From Labia minor (taxonomy: Eukaryota; Arthropoda; Insecta; Dermaptera; Spongiphoridae), in NCBI GenBank assembly GCA_963082975.1, contig OY720350.1:46330734-46394733 (forward strand): DNA of 64,000 nt, in the 5' to 3' direction. Positions 48,110 to 60,701 of this stretch are shown one piece after another (within the stretch, counting starts at the first letter, position 1; every line of letters begins with the position of its first letter). The translations under genes were made by a program, and so were the position numbers. The notes beneath the pieces were generated by a model. It did no database searches and was not told the DNA's origin. It saw only the letters and a list, made by a program, of their open reading frames with translations.

Positions 48110-48530
48110 CTTAGAGAACAAGAAAAAACGCAAGGGACCAAAGGAGCCAAAGTGTCTGGATACCTAGACAATTTTATATGGAAGAACAAGTATATAACTT
48201 CAGAAAGTGGTCACTTATGGAGCTGAGTCAAGAGCAGATACAACTGTCACAAAACAATTACTCCGAACATCTGAGATGAAAATTGTGAGGGCTATTCATG
48301 GCAAAATACTGTATGATAGGATCCACAGTGAACACCTAAAAAAAGGGGGACTTCAGGACATAGTCGAATGGGTGGACATGAGAAGGATATGCCAATAGAC
48401 CTGAAGGGGTCACAAGTCGAGAAAGACTCAAGAAAGAGAGGGAAAGGAAAAGAAAGATATTGGTTGAACAGGTGCATGCACCTATACAGAAGAAGAAGAA
48501 GACTCAAAAATACCTAAGAAATTTTCACGA
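48110..48530 (+). pseudogene. LINE reverse transcriptase C-terminal fragment
   Basis: Translation gives TKGAKVSGYLDNFIWKNKYI, then, after a small frame change, TYGAESRADTTVTKQLLRTS and EMKIVRAIHGKILYDRIHSE with LQDIVEW. This is the conserved tail after the reverse transcriptase domain in jockey-like insect LINEs (Y.VE.RADT..TK..L...EM). It ends in a purine-rich AAG run. It is 5'-truncated and frameshifted. Confidence 0.75.
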
Positions 48531-49617
48531 TTGAAAGGTAAAAATAAATTGACTTGTGATTTATTGAGAATTATAAAAATGGGTATAAATGACCAACATT
48601 CTTTTATCTTTATTAATTAATAATTATTTTAAAATACCCACAAATGTACTAATTAATTTGGAATAGTTTCGAAAACAACATCGTTTTGGGGGCAGTTTTT
48701 AATAAATTAGATCCTTTGCAGTTTTGAAGTATACTTATGGTGGTTGCTTAATTGCTACATAATCCTCCTGGGTATTTCTCTGGAGTTGAAAGTTGCTCTA
48801 ATAAACATGCTCGATCCTTTTGCAATGTGGTTTTTGTGGGAAATGGTTAAAATCTCTTTGACTCTCCATTTATGCTTACCCTTGATAATATGAAGTCTCA
48901 AACAAACTACTTATATTTATTTATTATTTTTTAATTTCAATATATTTCAGTATATTTTGTACCTATTTTTTCTTAACATTAATACTAAATATTCTAATAG
49001 TATATTTACACCTGTATAATTCAAGAATTTTTGTTCAAAGAATTAAAAGAAAATAAAGTATTTTTTTTTTGCTTTTTTTTGGAATATATCTCTATTTTAA
49101 CCAGCTTTCTCAGAATTGTTTATTATTTTTATATTTTATTTTTATTTTTAAATATCGATGCACTTGGCGAGGTTCGATCCCTCGAACTCGAGTCGGTGGA
49201 CCATGACAAAAACCGCGTGGTTACCCTCCTGGTCAAATATTTTTATTTAAAATTAAAAAAAAATAATTGTTTTTTGTTTTTCATTTTTATAATTTAATTC
49301 TTTTATTTATTAATTTGTTATTATCCTATTGGTTAAATAATTTTTGGTTCCTTTGAATTACAGAATAAGTAATAATTCATTCCAATTAATTATTTACACA
49401 AATGGATTATTGATATCGTTGGAAGTTGTTAAGATAAAAAAGAACGATTATTTTGCTGCTATTTATGGTAAAAGATCGATCTTATTCGTGACATATGTGA
49501 ATGATTGACTCAATTGGGGCTGATAAAATTCTAATAAGCGTGATCTATTTAAATAACATGGCCAAGGAAAATAATGGCTTGAAAATAATATACACTTTGC
49601 TCTTGTATCTAGTTATG

Positions 49618-49651
<34 letters not shown>

Positions 49652-50387
49652 CATATATATATATGTATATAAAGTAGGTAAAATTATTAATATTTTTCGA
49701 GAAATGTAAGAATCAAGTTAAAATATTCAATGGTTTGCACGAACAAAACAGGCTTGCATTTATAATAAGAAACTTGAGGTGTAGGCGATTGGGGTCAATC
49801 TAGGATTTGTTTTATCTTGATGACAAAAATGATCTGAATGGGGAGGGGAAAGGAAAGAGTTAATCGTAAAGTAATTATTTATTTATATTTATCTTGGTTT
49901 TGTTCAATAGTAGAATTATTTTCGTGAAATGTGATAATAAGTTAATTGTTTTTTTTTTGTTATATAATTATTATGTGAAATACGTGTAATACTTAATTAA
50001 AGAAATTTTATATTTTCAGATATATTATTAATATATTCAAATATATACACACATATTATATATATTGACATCAAAGAGAAATCATAAAATAAATATATAT
50101 TATAAATGAAAGTTATATGAAAAATTTAAATATGTGATTTTAATGAGGAATTTATGTTTTGTTGTCTCATTAAAATGATCATCGAAAACAACACATACCA
50201 TTCTAAAATAAATTTTAAATTCAAGAATGATATATTTATTCTAAACAAAATAAATTTATGTGAGCTGTGCTCACATTTATTTCTTTACACAATATTTTTT
50301 TAACTATATCTATTTTAAATTGTAGAAATGTATTGGGTTGTATTGTATTATTAAAATTAAGGTAATTATTTAAGTAAACGCATTTTC
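48531..50387. other. AT-rich intergenic DNA with a tRNA-like patch
   Basis: 49160-49225 contains GAGGTTCGATCCC on the plus strand. On the minus strand it has TGACCAGGAGGGTAACC followed by GAGTTCGAGGGATC, resembling box A and box B. It may be a decayed tRNA-derived SINE. (TA)n lies at about 49623-49668. Confidence 0.4.
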
Positions 50388-51840
50388 GTGGATTTGGATA
50401 ATACACCTATCCCCCGATTTACACGGTACTTGTTTTACACGTTTTCGCTTTTACACGGTTTTCCAAAGTTTTTTTTTTTGTTTTTACCGCACTCTACTAA
50501 ATGCTACTATGTTTGAACACGTGTGCTGTGTACACATCTCACGGGGAATCCCGAGCTTATGTGCTGACTTGCTGCACATGCACACTGTGTCTGTATTTCT
50601 TCGCATAAAATTAAAGTTTTATCTACGGAAAATTGTATTTGAGTGAAAGTTTCACAGTTTCAGAAAGATTTAATTTTCCATATTCGTAAATTACAAGTGA
50701 GTGCATAATTTAGATTATTATAAATTAACATAAATTAAAAAAAATTATAGGCTTATAATGTCGAAAGAAGTTAAAAGAAAAGTTATTTCTTTAGAAACTA
50801 AAATCGAAATTTTGGATCGAGAGTAGTAGATGTTGCAAAATCATATAGCATGAACGAAGTTTCAATAAGAACTATTAGAACAAATGTAAAAACAATTAGA
50901 AAGAGTGTTGCAGCTGGCAATACCACGAGTATGGGCACAATTGTTAATAACCGATTTTATTACCACCTCTCAGAATGTAAATATTTCTGCTTCAAACATC
51001 GAATCGGCACAAATAACTTCGAGTGATGAAAGTGAATTCCAACCTTCGATTCCGAAAAAAAGAATGAGAGTAATTTCTGATAGTGATGAAGGATAATAAA
51101 ACACCTTTGGTTTTATTTTTTGTTCTTCTGTTTAATGTATTGTAATTAAATAAAAAAAAACAGTGTTTCCGTAATATATTACATATTTTAACCTTTCAAT
51201 GCATTTTATTTTTATTTCTGTGTACACCTAAAAAAATTGAAAAAAATCACAACTGTTAAATAGCAAAATTATGCATTTTCTGCAAGCTTTTCGATTTACA
51301 CGGTTTAGATTTGAAAATTTTTAATTTTCGATTTACACGTTTTTCTCAGGAACGTATCTACCGTGTAAATCGGGGGATAGGTGTACTATTCCAGTGGGTT
51401 CCTTTTGCAATTCCAAAAAAACTTTTCTTATGAAATTTTTTCGGGCCTCTTCTAGTTTACGAGATAAAAATTATTAAAATAAAGATTTTTTTAAGTTTGA
51501 CTTGTTAGTTATGAACGTCGAAATGTGCTATTAAGTAAAGTTTATTGACTAATTCACTAATTATTCATTTATCCACTAATTTTTGGTTTTTAAAAGTTCG
51601 GTTTGTATATAAGAAAATTATTTAATTAATTTTTTAATTTTCATAAATCCAAACCGAAAAAAAAAGAAAATTAGTGAGCCCTCTGGTAGTCAAACGGATA
51701 AAACATGCTAGCTAATCAATGGATTTATATGCAAATATTAATAATTTTTATCTCATATACTAGAAAAGACCCAAAAGAATTTCATAAGAAAAGTTTATTT
51801 GCTATTGTAAAAGTAATCCACTGGAAAAGTATTATCCAAA
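50388..51840. mobile_element. Element with about 100-bp inverted arms, split by a Tigger-like insertion
   Basis: The left arm (50388-50403 continuing at 51384-51477) and right arm (51742-51840) are imperfect reverse complements: TCCAGTGGGTTCCTTTTGC pairs with ATTGTAAAAGTAATCCACTGG. CTTTTCTTATGAAATTTT pairs with AATTTCATAAGAAAAG. Its right arm continues into the segment duplicated at 35925-36168. The superfamily is not determined. Confidence 0.65.
50404..51383 (+). mobile_element. pogo/Tigger-like transposon, internally deleted
   Basis: Perfect-looking ends CACCTATCCCCCGATTTACA and TGTAAATCGGGGGATAGGTG are flanked by TA on both sides (50402-50403, 51384-51385). That is the Tc1-mariner/pogo signature. 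50758-50900 encodes an N-terminal helix-turn-helix like that of Tigger/CENP-B proteins: KRKVISLETKIEILDRE, then VVDVAKSYSMNEVSIRTIR after a frame shift. A short C-terminal piece ends KKRMRVISDSDEG. The DDE catalytic core is deleted, so it is non-autonomous. Confidence 0.85.
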
Positions 51841-52037
51841 AAATTAAGAAAAGAAAATGATAAATAAAATTTTGAATATATATAAATATTTAATAATAAT
51901 GTAATAATCAAATACAGTTTAAAAATAAATATTTCCATTTATTTGTAACATTTCAATTAATTTAACCATTTTAAGGAAAATTTAAGAGATATTTGAACCG
52001 TCACGGATAAAGAGGATTATTTACTATAAATAAAAAA
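51795..52037 (-). repeat. Duplicated flank shared with 35925-36168
   Basis: Reverse complement of 35925-36168. Both are joined directly to the 3' end of a HINE-1 copy, which marks this as part of one duplicated segment of at least 840 bp. Confidence 0.85.
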
Positions 52038-52635
52038 CTGGAGTGTCTCCACTCGACTATCTCGAAATTTGAATTGGATATAATATATAACATGTATTAT
52101 ATTTAAATTAAATTTAATTAATTATAAATTATAAATTAAAATTAATAAATAATATTTATTAAACCAGCGCATGTTTGGCTATTTGTTGATGGCACCACGT
52201 CACGTGTTGGCGCGTGAGATTTACAGTGTTAAAAAAGTTTTTCTGGAACTTTTACCGATTCAATCAAGCTGAAATTCTATATATAGTAGTTTTATAGAAT
52301 TTTTAATCATGAGAAAAACTATCAAACGTATATCTTTATTTTTACGGTCAGTTTAGAGGGAAAAAAAAATGAAAACTTGGTAGGTAATGGTCCTCTTCAT
52401 AATGAGCTACATTTCCCAAAAGATGATAGAAAACTTCGAATTTTGAATAATGCCCGTGTACCAAATTTTATTATTCTAGCTCAAACTGTTTTTGCGTAAT
52501 GTTGTCTACATACACACACACACACACACATTTTTCTCAACCTTAGTGAAATTGACTCATGGACCTACAAAACGTATAAAAACATCAAAATTTCGACATC
52601 GAAAATTTTCGTGATCGCAACACTTTCTGGCGAGA
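52038..52635 (-). mobile_element. HINE-1 copy, 5' end slightly truncated
   Basis: Starts with the 3' hairpin CTGGAGTGTCTCCACTCGAC. It ends TCTGGCGAGATGAATG, where the last bases of the 5' terminus are lost. Contains a short (AC)n tract. Confidence 0.85.
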
Positions 52636-53500
52636 TGAATGTATTATTATTATTTATTGAATTGTTATATAAAACTAGAAATTAGATTGATATACAATTG
52701 AAATAAATAAATTAGTAAAAATATGTTCATCATCATAATTGAAACATTTTAATTTAATGATTAATTTCAATTTTTGGATTTTTTTTTACGAATGACCCAA
52801 CATTGTAATGCTGCTATTGAAAAATATTTTATAACTTTTATTAATTTTAGGCTTATTTATAGATAAGATAGTAAAAATATAATAATTTAAAAGCAAAATT
52901 GAAAAATATTCTTATTATTCTCAATATACATATAATATAGATTTATTTTTTTTACCTCATTTGATGTAAAAGACCCCGGATCTTTGAATAAAGCCTTACA
53001 TGGACAATTTATTATTATTTTTTTCTTTCAAATAAAGGAATATTTTTCCAAAAAATCGTCTGCAGATAAATTTGGTTGATTTTCAAATATGTATAGATAT
53101 AGATATAGTTGTCATTATTAATCAGGCAGAATCTTTTGAAATATTTTCTAGGTAGTTACATTGTTATATAAGAATTAATAAGTTTTCATAAGACCTTATA
53201 GAATTCTAATTTTATATGTTTTTTATAATTTAGATTAAAAATTATACAATAATTGTATTTAAATATAAGTACATATTTGTAAAATAAGTAAATTAGAACA
53301 AAAAGTTGATTTTTTTATTTTATATTTATATTCTAGATAAAAGTAAATATTAAATAACAGTAAATTGTACAGTCTTCTCCCTACTACTTCACCCAGATAT
53401 CTTATTGCGAAGAGATATTAATATTCTACAATAATTGTATTTAAATACAAGTAAAATAAATAAATTTTAGTTTTATATTTATATTCTAGATAAGTAAGCA
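52636..53500. other. AT-rich intergenic DNA
   Basis: A short block (ATAATTGTATTTAAATA plus a TTATATTTATATTCTAGATA block) occurs twice, near 53250-53335 and 53430-53490. This is a small direct duplication. No coding was seen. Confidence 0.45.
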
Positions 53501-53504
53501 CACA

Positions 53505-53538
<34 letters not shown>

Positions 53539-53647
53539 CATTTTTCTCAACCTTAGTGAAAATGACTCAGGGACCTTCAAAACGTATAAAAACATCAAAA
53601 TCTCAACATCGAAAATTTTCGTGATTGCAATACTACCTCTGGCGAGT
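53501..53647 (-). mobile_element. HINE-1 5'-terminal fragment
   Basis: (AC)n and (AG)n, then CATTTTTCTCAACCTTAGTG through to CTCTGGCGAG. The terminal GATAGT is altered. Confidence 0.7.
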
Positions 53648-55140
53648 TATTAGAAAATAGAAATAGAGATAGTAAAAATAGAAATACTATCATAAAGAAT
53701 AAAAAATAAAATAATAAAAATTTTATTTATTGATTATTTTTTTTTTTTGTTATCACAAATAAAATATTTATTACATATTTCATTAAAATCAATTTTATAG
53801 AAAATCCTATAACAATAATAAGGTTTTATTTTAAAGGTTATGTCATTGAAAATTGGATTTATATTTTGCGAGTATTCATTTTCCTCGCTTGGTTTTTCTT
53901 TCCCCTTTCCTCTCATTTTATCCTCCTTTGCCCGTCCCCTCACCTTCTCCCTGCCCGTTTGAAATTGGCCACTATACGATGGAATGCCTCTTTGCCTGTT
54001 GCTGAATGACGTCAGTGTTTTTGGACCGGTATCAAAACTTGGTCGGCCTCCCGTCGTTCATTCTCATTTTCCTTTTGCTATGATAATATCTACTACATAA
54101 ATAATCAAAATGTCTTTTCTGATGAAGAAATAAAAATAAAAAAAAATTCGATGAAATTCAAGTAAAATAAAAATATCACCCATCAAGTCAATTGAAATTT
54201 AATTAAGTAAAATTGAAAAAAAAAAAAATAAATAAATAAATAATAAAAAAAAGAGATTCTTTCAATGTCAATGCTATTTATACAGGCATATGTTCTCTCC
54301 GGGGATTATTCAAGGATTGCGTGGTTTCAATTCTTTTATTAAACCCCCCAAGAGTCAAGAGCACCATCATCAAAGGAGTTCTGTGATTTCAAAATATAAA
54401 TAGAATTTTAATAAATGACAATGTATTCCTTGCGTTATCAAATGATGACTGATTTGTATATATGCTTATTTACATGGATTTACATCCATCGTTATTCATT
54501 CATTCTATGTAAATAAATTTAAAAGATTTGTCAAGAAACAGAATTCAAAGAAATCTCCCATCCATAAATCAAATTAATTATATGCATTATTAATTCAATT
54601 AAATGGGACTCTTTTCATAACTTTAGAAGAAGAAAAAAAAAATGTTTTGAAATTTAATATTAAAAAATAATTAATCTAAAAACATTTTTGAATTGAATTT
54701 TTTTTTAATAATTCTAAAATAAGATATTATAATATAAGATTGAATTAAATACTTTTTTTATTTTATTTTGACAATACCATATTTATATTATATACGTATA
54801 TATATATATATATATATATTACTACCTGGTTCACCGAGCTGCCGCTTGGTCATTAAAAATAATTATTCCTTATTTGCTGGCAATATTAATTACTGGTTCA
54901 CCGAGCCACCGTTCAAATAATTTAAAAGAACATAAAATATATAATCCTTAAACGGATGTATTAATGCTCTGAAAGACAGAAAAGTATGACCTGTTGATAA
55001 TAACATTTCGTAATTTGATTTAATTTAATAAATTTTGTATTTACGGAAACGCTGTCTGACGTAGTTGATGATGTTATTTAAATTTCCTATTTTATATTTT
55101 ATATATTAACATATCGCAAATTTTATGCCATTTTTAAATT
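53648..55140. other. Intergenic DNA with a pyrimidine-rich patch
   Basis: 53880-54070 is GC-richer (CTTTGCCCGTCCCCTCACC) and contains ATGACGTCAG at about 54006. No transcript start or exon could be supported. 54820-54905 carries two copies of a CTGGTTCACCGAGC motif related to 8420-8455. Confidence 0.4.
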
Positions 55141-55710
55141 TAAGTTTTGAAAACCACATCACTCAAATGTCGTCCTACACTGATTTAGGCGCTCGCGGTA
55201 GTTTTCCATGACTTTCACCGTCATTTCCACAGGAATTTCTTCAATTGTTCGAGCAATTTCCCTTCGTAAAGCAAGAAGGGTCCTTGGTAAACCTTCGATT
55301 TGAGGTAACCCCAAAGGAAGAAGTCACATGGAGTGAGATCCGGTGAGTGCGGCGGCCAGCCAAGATCACCTCTCAGAGAAATGAGGCGACCTGGAAACAT
55401 TTCCCTGGCGACTTCTTTTTCAATGCTAATTTGACAACCACACTGTAATCGTAGCGTGATGTGGAACAGGATCATGACGCTCGAGTCCGAAATGAATTCG
55501 AAAAGAACGTTGTGTAGCAATTATCGAACCGCCATTTTCGATAAACCGCTCAATAACAAAATCACGATGTTTACCAGACCAAGGCATGTTGACTACTGAT
55601 AAATGGTATAAAACCGGCTTTCTAACGGTTTTTACCCCACTACTCTACCTGCTCCCTCTTCTGAAAAAAAGGGATATGAAATTCGATAGGTTTTTCTGCC
55701 CCACCCTGTA
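55141..55710 (-). pseudogene. Fossil mariner-like transposon with transposase C-terminal half
   Basis: The outer end near 55708 reads ACAGGGTGGGGCAGAAAAAC on the minus strand, a common insect mariner-like terminus. The frame gives GWPPHSPDLTPCDFFLWGYL and KSKVYQ, the last catalytic-aspartate motif. After a frameshift it gives ARTIEEIPVEM and NYRERLNQCRTTFE. The other terminus was not identified. Confidence 0.75.
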
Positions 55711-56912
55711 CTATGTAATTAGATAAAAAAATTAAATAGATCCCCATATAAATAAAATGTTACCTTCAAAATATTAACCTTTTTTCCAGTATAATTTTTA
55801 ACACGAATAGGTATTTTATATAAATATTTTTAAAGACAGAATGAAACAATCCGGTTTCCACTGGCACATACTCAAAACTTCAGTATCATTGGAATTAAAC
55901 CAGATTAAACCTAGATTGAATTTTTAAAAAGATAATAATAAATATGATTTTTTTAATAAAATATTTAATATTATTTTTTTTTTCTTAAGAAAAGTTTTTT
56001 CAATTTTATCCAACTTTTTAACAATAAAAAAGTTTAGGATTATATAACAAATTCTTACGCTTAAATTATTCACTAATTTATTAAAAATTCACAAAACGAT
56101 TTAAAAAATCAACTATTCTTAAATAAAAAGTTTTTTAAAAATCGATAAATTACTAAATAATCGATTCTTGAATAAAACAATTTTTGCATTGAAAATATTA
56201 TTGAGTACTTGCAAGATTTCATATCTATGTATGGAGGTACCTAAATAAAAAGAGTAAGGGGCAGATACCCTCCTAGAAAATAAATAAATATAGTTATAAA
56301 GTGATGAAAAAGAGTAAAAATTATTATATGCTTACTGGTTTAATTATTTTCAAAATTCTTAAAATTTTGACTATAATTGCTTTTTATTTTCTAAAAATAT
56401 TACAAAGTGAATTACCATTGTTTTCCTCTTCCCTAATTTCGATTCATTCGTTTTTTCTAAAGAATTTGTAGACAATAAAACTAATTTTAAAAATTATAAA
56501 ATAATATTATGTATTCAAAAACTATTAAATGTTCTTATATTTTATAGAATATATTTTCATATTTCGACCTTCCAATCGTTTGGCTTTTCATTAATCTTTC
56601 AAATATATAGTATCTTTTTTATATTCTAATCAATCATAGATTATCTCTTAATGTCTAATGTCTACATTTGTCCAAGTCTAATGAGTGAGAGATCAAATTT
56701 TTTTTTATAGACTTTGATTTAACTTGCATTGTTTGTGTTTTGTCTCTATTTGTTTACATGAGCATTTACATAAATCACCGCTATGTTAGAACTATTGTGT
56801 TATTAAAACTATTTATCATAAATTAAATAATATAAACACGTTTTTAAATAAACGATAATTAATTCTAATAATTAAGATTACAAAGAAGCAAAATCAAGAA
56901 TCCATGTAAATA
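55711..56912. other. AT-rich intergenic DNA
   Basis: No coding frame or repeat ends were recognised. Confidence 0.4.
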
Positions 56913-57504
56913 CCAAAGCAGGTCAATAAGTCAGTGACTTTTTGAAGAAATACCTGTTTTTTGATAAATTTATTTTGTAAAGTAGTCTCCTTTGTTCATT
57001 ATGCACTTCGTCCAATTTTTTAAACCTTCTAAAAAAATAAGATTTGTCGAATTCACCCCGAGAAACCCACTGTTTTGACTGCTGTTTGGTCTCTGGTGTG
57101 GTAGATCCACGTTTTATCCAAGGTTACGAAACTCGGTTTCAGTGATGTTTTTTAAATGCTTAATGAGCACATGAAACTCACTTTTATCCATTTTCTTCTC
57201 AAATCTCGAGTTAGTCTGCTATTAAAGGATGTCAAACAAAAACTAAAAGACGTAAATGAAAACAAGAAATTGTCACTCGGGGCTAAATCCAAAGAATAAG
57301 GCGGATTATTCATGGATTTTCATGGAAATTCACTTTTTCCATTTTCTTCTCAAATCATTAAGTAATCTGCTATTATTGGATGTCAAACAAAAATTAAAAC
57401 GCCCAGCTGGTTCAAATTTCGTCAGCAGTCAGCTGAGTGTTGCCTGTTGACAGGAAACATTTCATTTAAGAGACGAGAAATTCAAAAAGTCACGGACCTA
57501 TCAT
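56913..57504 (-). mobile_element. mariner element, second copy of the family at 46018
   Basis: The left end GCAGGTCAATAAGTCAGTGA and right part AAAAAGTCACGGACC match the 46018 element. This copy keeps an upstream piece of transposase on the minus strand, RFVTLDKTWIYHTRDQTAV, equal to the first catalytic motif (FVT.DETW..H) with Glu replaced by Lys. An internal stretch (ATCTGCTATTA..GGATGTC) is present twice (57217-57250 and 57365-57398). It is inactive. Confidence 0.8.
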
Positions 57505-58718
57505 ATGATATCTGGGAATAGTGCTGTATTTCTGTAATCCATTGTCCAAGTCGAGTAATGCTAGTCTAGTCATTTATAATTATACCTTAATATTAAATAT
57601 TAGGGTAAGTAATTTAGCCAAAATTTTCTAAAATAATTAAATAATATTTATTTTATTTATTTATTATAAATAAAATAAAATAAAAATTAAATAATAAATT
57701 TCATAAGTTCTCTAATAATTTTTTATAACAATACTTTTCTACTAAAAGATGATCTCAAACTTAAACTGATTTGTCCTTACCTTGACATGTATTGATTATG
57801 TAGAGTTTGTAGAGTATTAATTCTATCATATTAAATTTGATTTATGTATTATAAGTAACGAAGGTGATAATAGCATAACTCCTCACCCTGAACTCAATTA
57901 GATATTCTACAACCATCTAATACCGATTAATAATTGAGGATTAGGAAAAAATATTTGTTCTGGAACAATTACCGAATATTCGATCAATAAATAGTAAATA
58001 TTTCATGATAACAAACAAACAAAGTTTCAATTGCGTAAATGAATAACTAATATTTGTTCCCCATCTCTCAAGCATTAGCTAGAATCTATGAAAATTGTGT
58101 TTATTTACTATTCTTTTACTATTAAATTAGATATTACTCTCGAATTTAGCCTAGGAAAATGTTTCTGTTTGTCCATTGTCCTTGAGTGATTTGCGTGACA
58201 TGCAGTCGAGGGATGTAGTCGTGACCTCCCAAGGGGAAGATTACACGGTGAAATATCAATATAACATGTGCGACACAATATTAAAAGCAAAATTAATAAA
58301 AAACGATGACTTATTCAATGAACAAGCGTAGGATAATTATTTTGAAATTGAAATTGATTTCAAAAACATACAAAAAAAAAAAAATTCATCAATTTCTTAT
58401 TAAATACATGTTTGAGGCAAAAGTTTTAATTAAATGATTAAAAGGCAAATGTTCAATGGATAAAAGAACAATTTCATTCAATAAGTACCTAAAAAGAAAA
58501 AGTTCAAATAATAATAATGAATAACAAATGAGAATATAGAATTGACTGACATGCGTAGTAAAAGAGAAAAAATATAATTAAAGTATAATTGAATAAAAGG
58601 GAGAGAGTGAGACAAAAATCGTTTTATTTAAATTTAGAATTGAATTTGTGGAAAATGTGTCGATTATATCTGATATTTATCTAATTGAATGTGACGAATA
58701 TTTCTATAGATAAAAAAT
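57505..58718. other. AT-rich intergenic DNA
   Basis: Nothing recognised on either strand. Confidence 0.4.
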
Positions 58719-58941
58719 CTGGAGTGTCTCCACTCGGCTACCTCGCAAATTTGAATTGGATTAATTAACATATATTATATTTAAATTAAATTTAATTAAT
58801 TAAATGTTAAATTAAAATTAATAAATAATATTTATTAAACAAGCGCGTGATGTCACGTGCTGGTGCGTGATTTGCAGTAAACATGTTAAAAAATTAATTC
58901 CGATACTTTCAGCGATTCAATCAAGTTGAAATTCTATATAT
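58719..58941 (-). mobile_element. HINE-1 3' half, cut by a hAT insertion
   Basis: 3' hairpin CTGGAGTGTCTCCACTCGGC through AAATTCTATATAT, where the hAT element starts. The remaining 5' half is not found on the far side, so a deletion accompanied or followed the insertion. Confidence 0.8.
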
Positions 58942-59400
58942 CAGGGGTGGCCAACACGTCGACCGCGGTCGACCGGTTGACCGCAAAGGCTTTAAAAGTA
59001 GCCCGCGTAGCCAAAGTTGGACAATTTGTTATAACTTAAATAAATGTTTGAAATTCTTAATTCTATAATTTAATCTTACAATAATAAATTATTTGTGAAA
59101 CATACACATACTGTTTATATTTATCCTGATAAGATAAACAATGTAGTAATACTGAACGCGCTCTGTCGCGCTAGTTGGTAGTTGTGTGGCCGTATGTCTC
59201 AAATTGTTTTTGCTCTGTAGTGAACATAGTCAGGGCGCATATCAGTATCAGTGTGTGTTAGAGCGATTGTAAAGTGACAGCCAGTGAAGTGACAGTCAGT
59301 GATAGAGAACAGAAGTAAGTATGTTAGTTATTGTTTTAAATATTCCGTAATTATATCTTTAGTAGGTAAATTCTAAAATAATATTTAACCCTATTATTTT

Positions 59401-59940
59401 ATAATGAATAATCCAAGTACAAGCCGGAAAAAAACGTATCATTATCACAGTGAATGGAAAGAAGATTATTTCTTTACTATGATGAAAGATATGTAAATGT
59501 ATCTGTTTTATTTGCAATGCAACAGTAGCTTTGTCTAAGAAAGAAAACGTTAAAAGACATTATCTAACAAATTATAAAAATTACGAAGAAGATTATCAAC
59601 GTGGCACTGCGTTAATATAGCAGAATTAGAAGAAGAAATACTTAATATTAAATGCGATATAAATCTAAAATCAATGGTTTCAGATAGCAATTTTTGGAAA
59701 CTAATAAGCAAAGATAAATATTCAAATATGTCGTCAATGGTTGCTCGTTTCAATTCCTTCTTTGGCTCCACATATTTATGTGAATCCGGATTTTCTTATA
59801 TGAATGCGATCAAAACAAAACCTCGTTCGCAAATAACAGATCTACTTTTAGAGTCATGCTTAAGAATTGCTTTAAGTTCATATGAGCCAAATTTTGAGAA
59901 ACTTGCTGGTCTTATGCAATGCCAGGTTTCATCCAAATAA
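59401..59940 (+). pseudogene. hAT transposase remnant: BED finger plus dimerisation domain
   Basis: From ATG at 59404 the reading is MNNPSTSRKKTYHYHSEW, then, across a frame change, FICNATVALSKKENVKRHYL. The latter is a C-x2-C ... H-x-type BED zinc finger. After a deletion, FNSFFGSTYLCESGFSYMNA, KPRSQITDLLLESCLRIALS and YEPNFEKLAGLMQCQ form the C-terminal hAT dimerisation region, with a stop at 59938-59940. The catalytic DDE region is missing. Confidence 0.8.
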
Positions 59941-60041
59941 AAATTGTATGCTTAAAATTTGTTTTGTTCGTATTTATTTCTTAACATTGTATTTATTAAA
60001 ACTTTAATAAATATTGTTAGAATTCATAAAATAAAAAATAT

Positions 60042-60256
60042 ATCGTCGGCTTAGATTGCAAACCTGTTAACTCATATTCAGCATATTTTGCACACCTTTC
60101 TTAAAACGGATAAATTTTTTGCTTGTCACGTGATTTCAATTAAATAGGTGCATAATAGCGGTGTTTCATAGCCAATGTAAGGTGTTTTTCTCCTTCTAAT
60201 AGTGTGATAATGTAATTTTTAACCAAAAGTGGAGGTTTGCAATTTAAATCGGCGAT
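60042..60256. mobile_element. Candidate 215-bp MITE inside the hAT element
   Basis: ATCGTCGGCTTAGATTGCAA at the left is mirrored by GGTTTGCAATTTAAATCGGC and GAT at the right. Superfamily and target duplication are unclear. Confidence 0.45.
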
Positions 60257-60325
60257 ATTAATGACTTCTTTAATTATCTTCTAAAATTTTAAAATTATTT
60301 GCCCATATCCATAGTCGACCGCAGA

Positions 60326-60701
60326 CTATATTTTATTCAAAAAGTAAGCAATGCAGCATTGATATGCTGTCCCCTCCAAGGTTACCGAGAAGCAAAGCAT
60401 TGGAGGCGGGGGCGAAATTTATTAAATATATATAATTAATATGTCAGTAAAAAGTTAAAAATCTATATTTTATAAAATTAAATTTTTATTTGAATCTTTT
60501 CTAAAATTTATTAAACTTCATTTAAATTAATAGGAATAAATAAATTTACAATTAATTCTTGATTGAGGGATGATTTCGGTGGTGACGCCGGTCAACGTCT
60601 TCGACGGGAAAGGGAATGGGTACTGAAATCGCTTGAAGCTGCTCACCGGCAGGCCAGGAGGGAGGGTGGGAGGAAGGTGAGAAGAGGTGGCGGAGGGGGG
60701 C
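60326..60701. other. Spacer with a GC-rich patch
   Basis: CCCCTCCAA and TTGGAGGCGGGG near 60372-60412 can pair. 60580-60700 is GC-rich (GGTGACGCCGGTCAACG, GGGAGGGTGGGAGG). A 70-codon frame here is composition-driven, and no gene is supported. Confidence 0.4.

Larger units (their letters stand above)
58942..60325 (+). mobile_element. hAT transposon, internally deleted, 5' end intact
   Basis: Starts CAGGGGTGGCCAACACGTCG. It contains an apparently untranslated leader, a BED-finger remnant and a dimerisation domain. The right terminus with the matching inverted repeat was not found; the last related sequence is ATAGTCGACCGCAG near 60325. A short related MITE lies at 23313. Confidence 0.75.
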
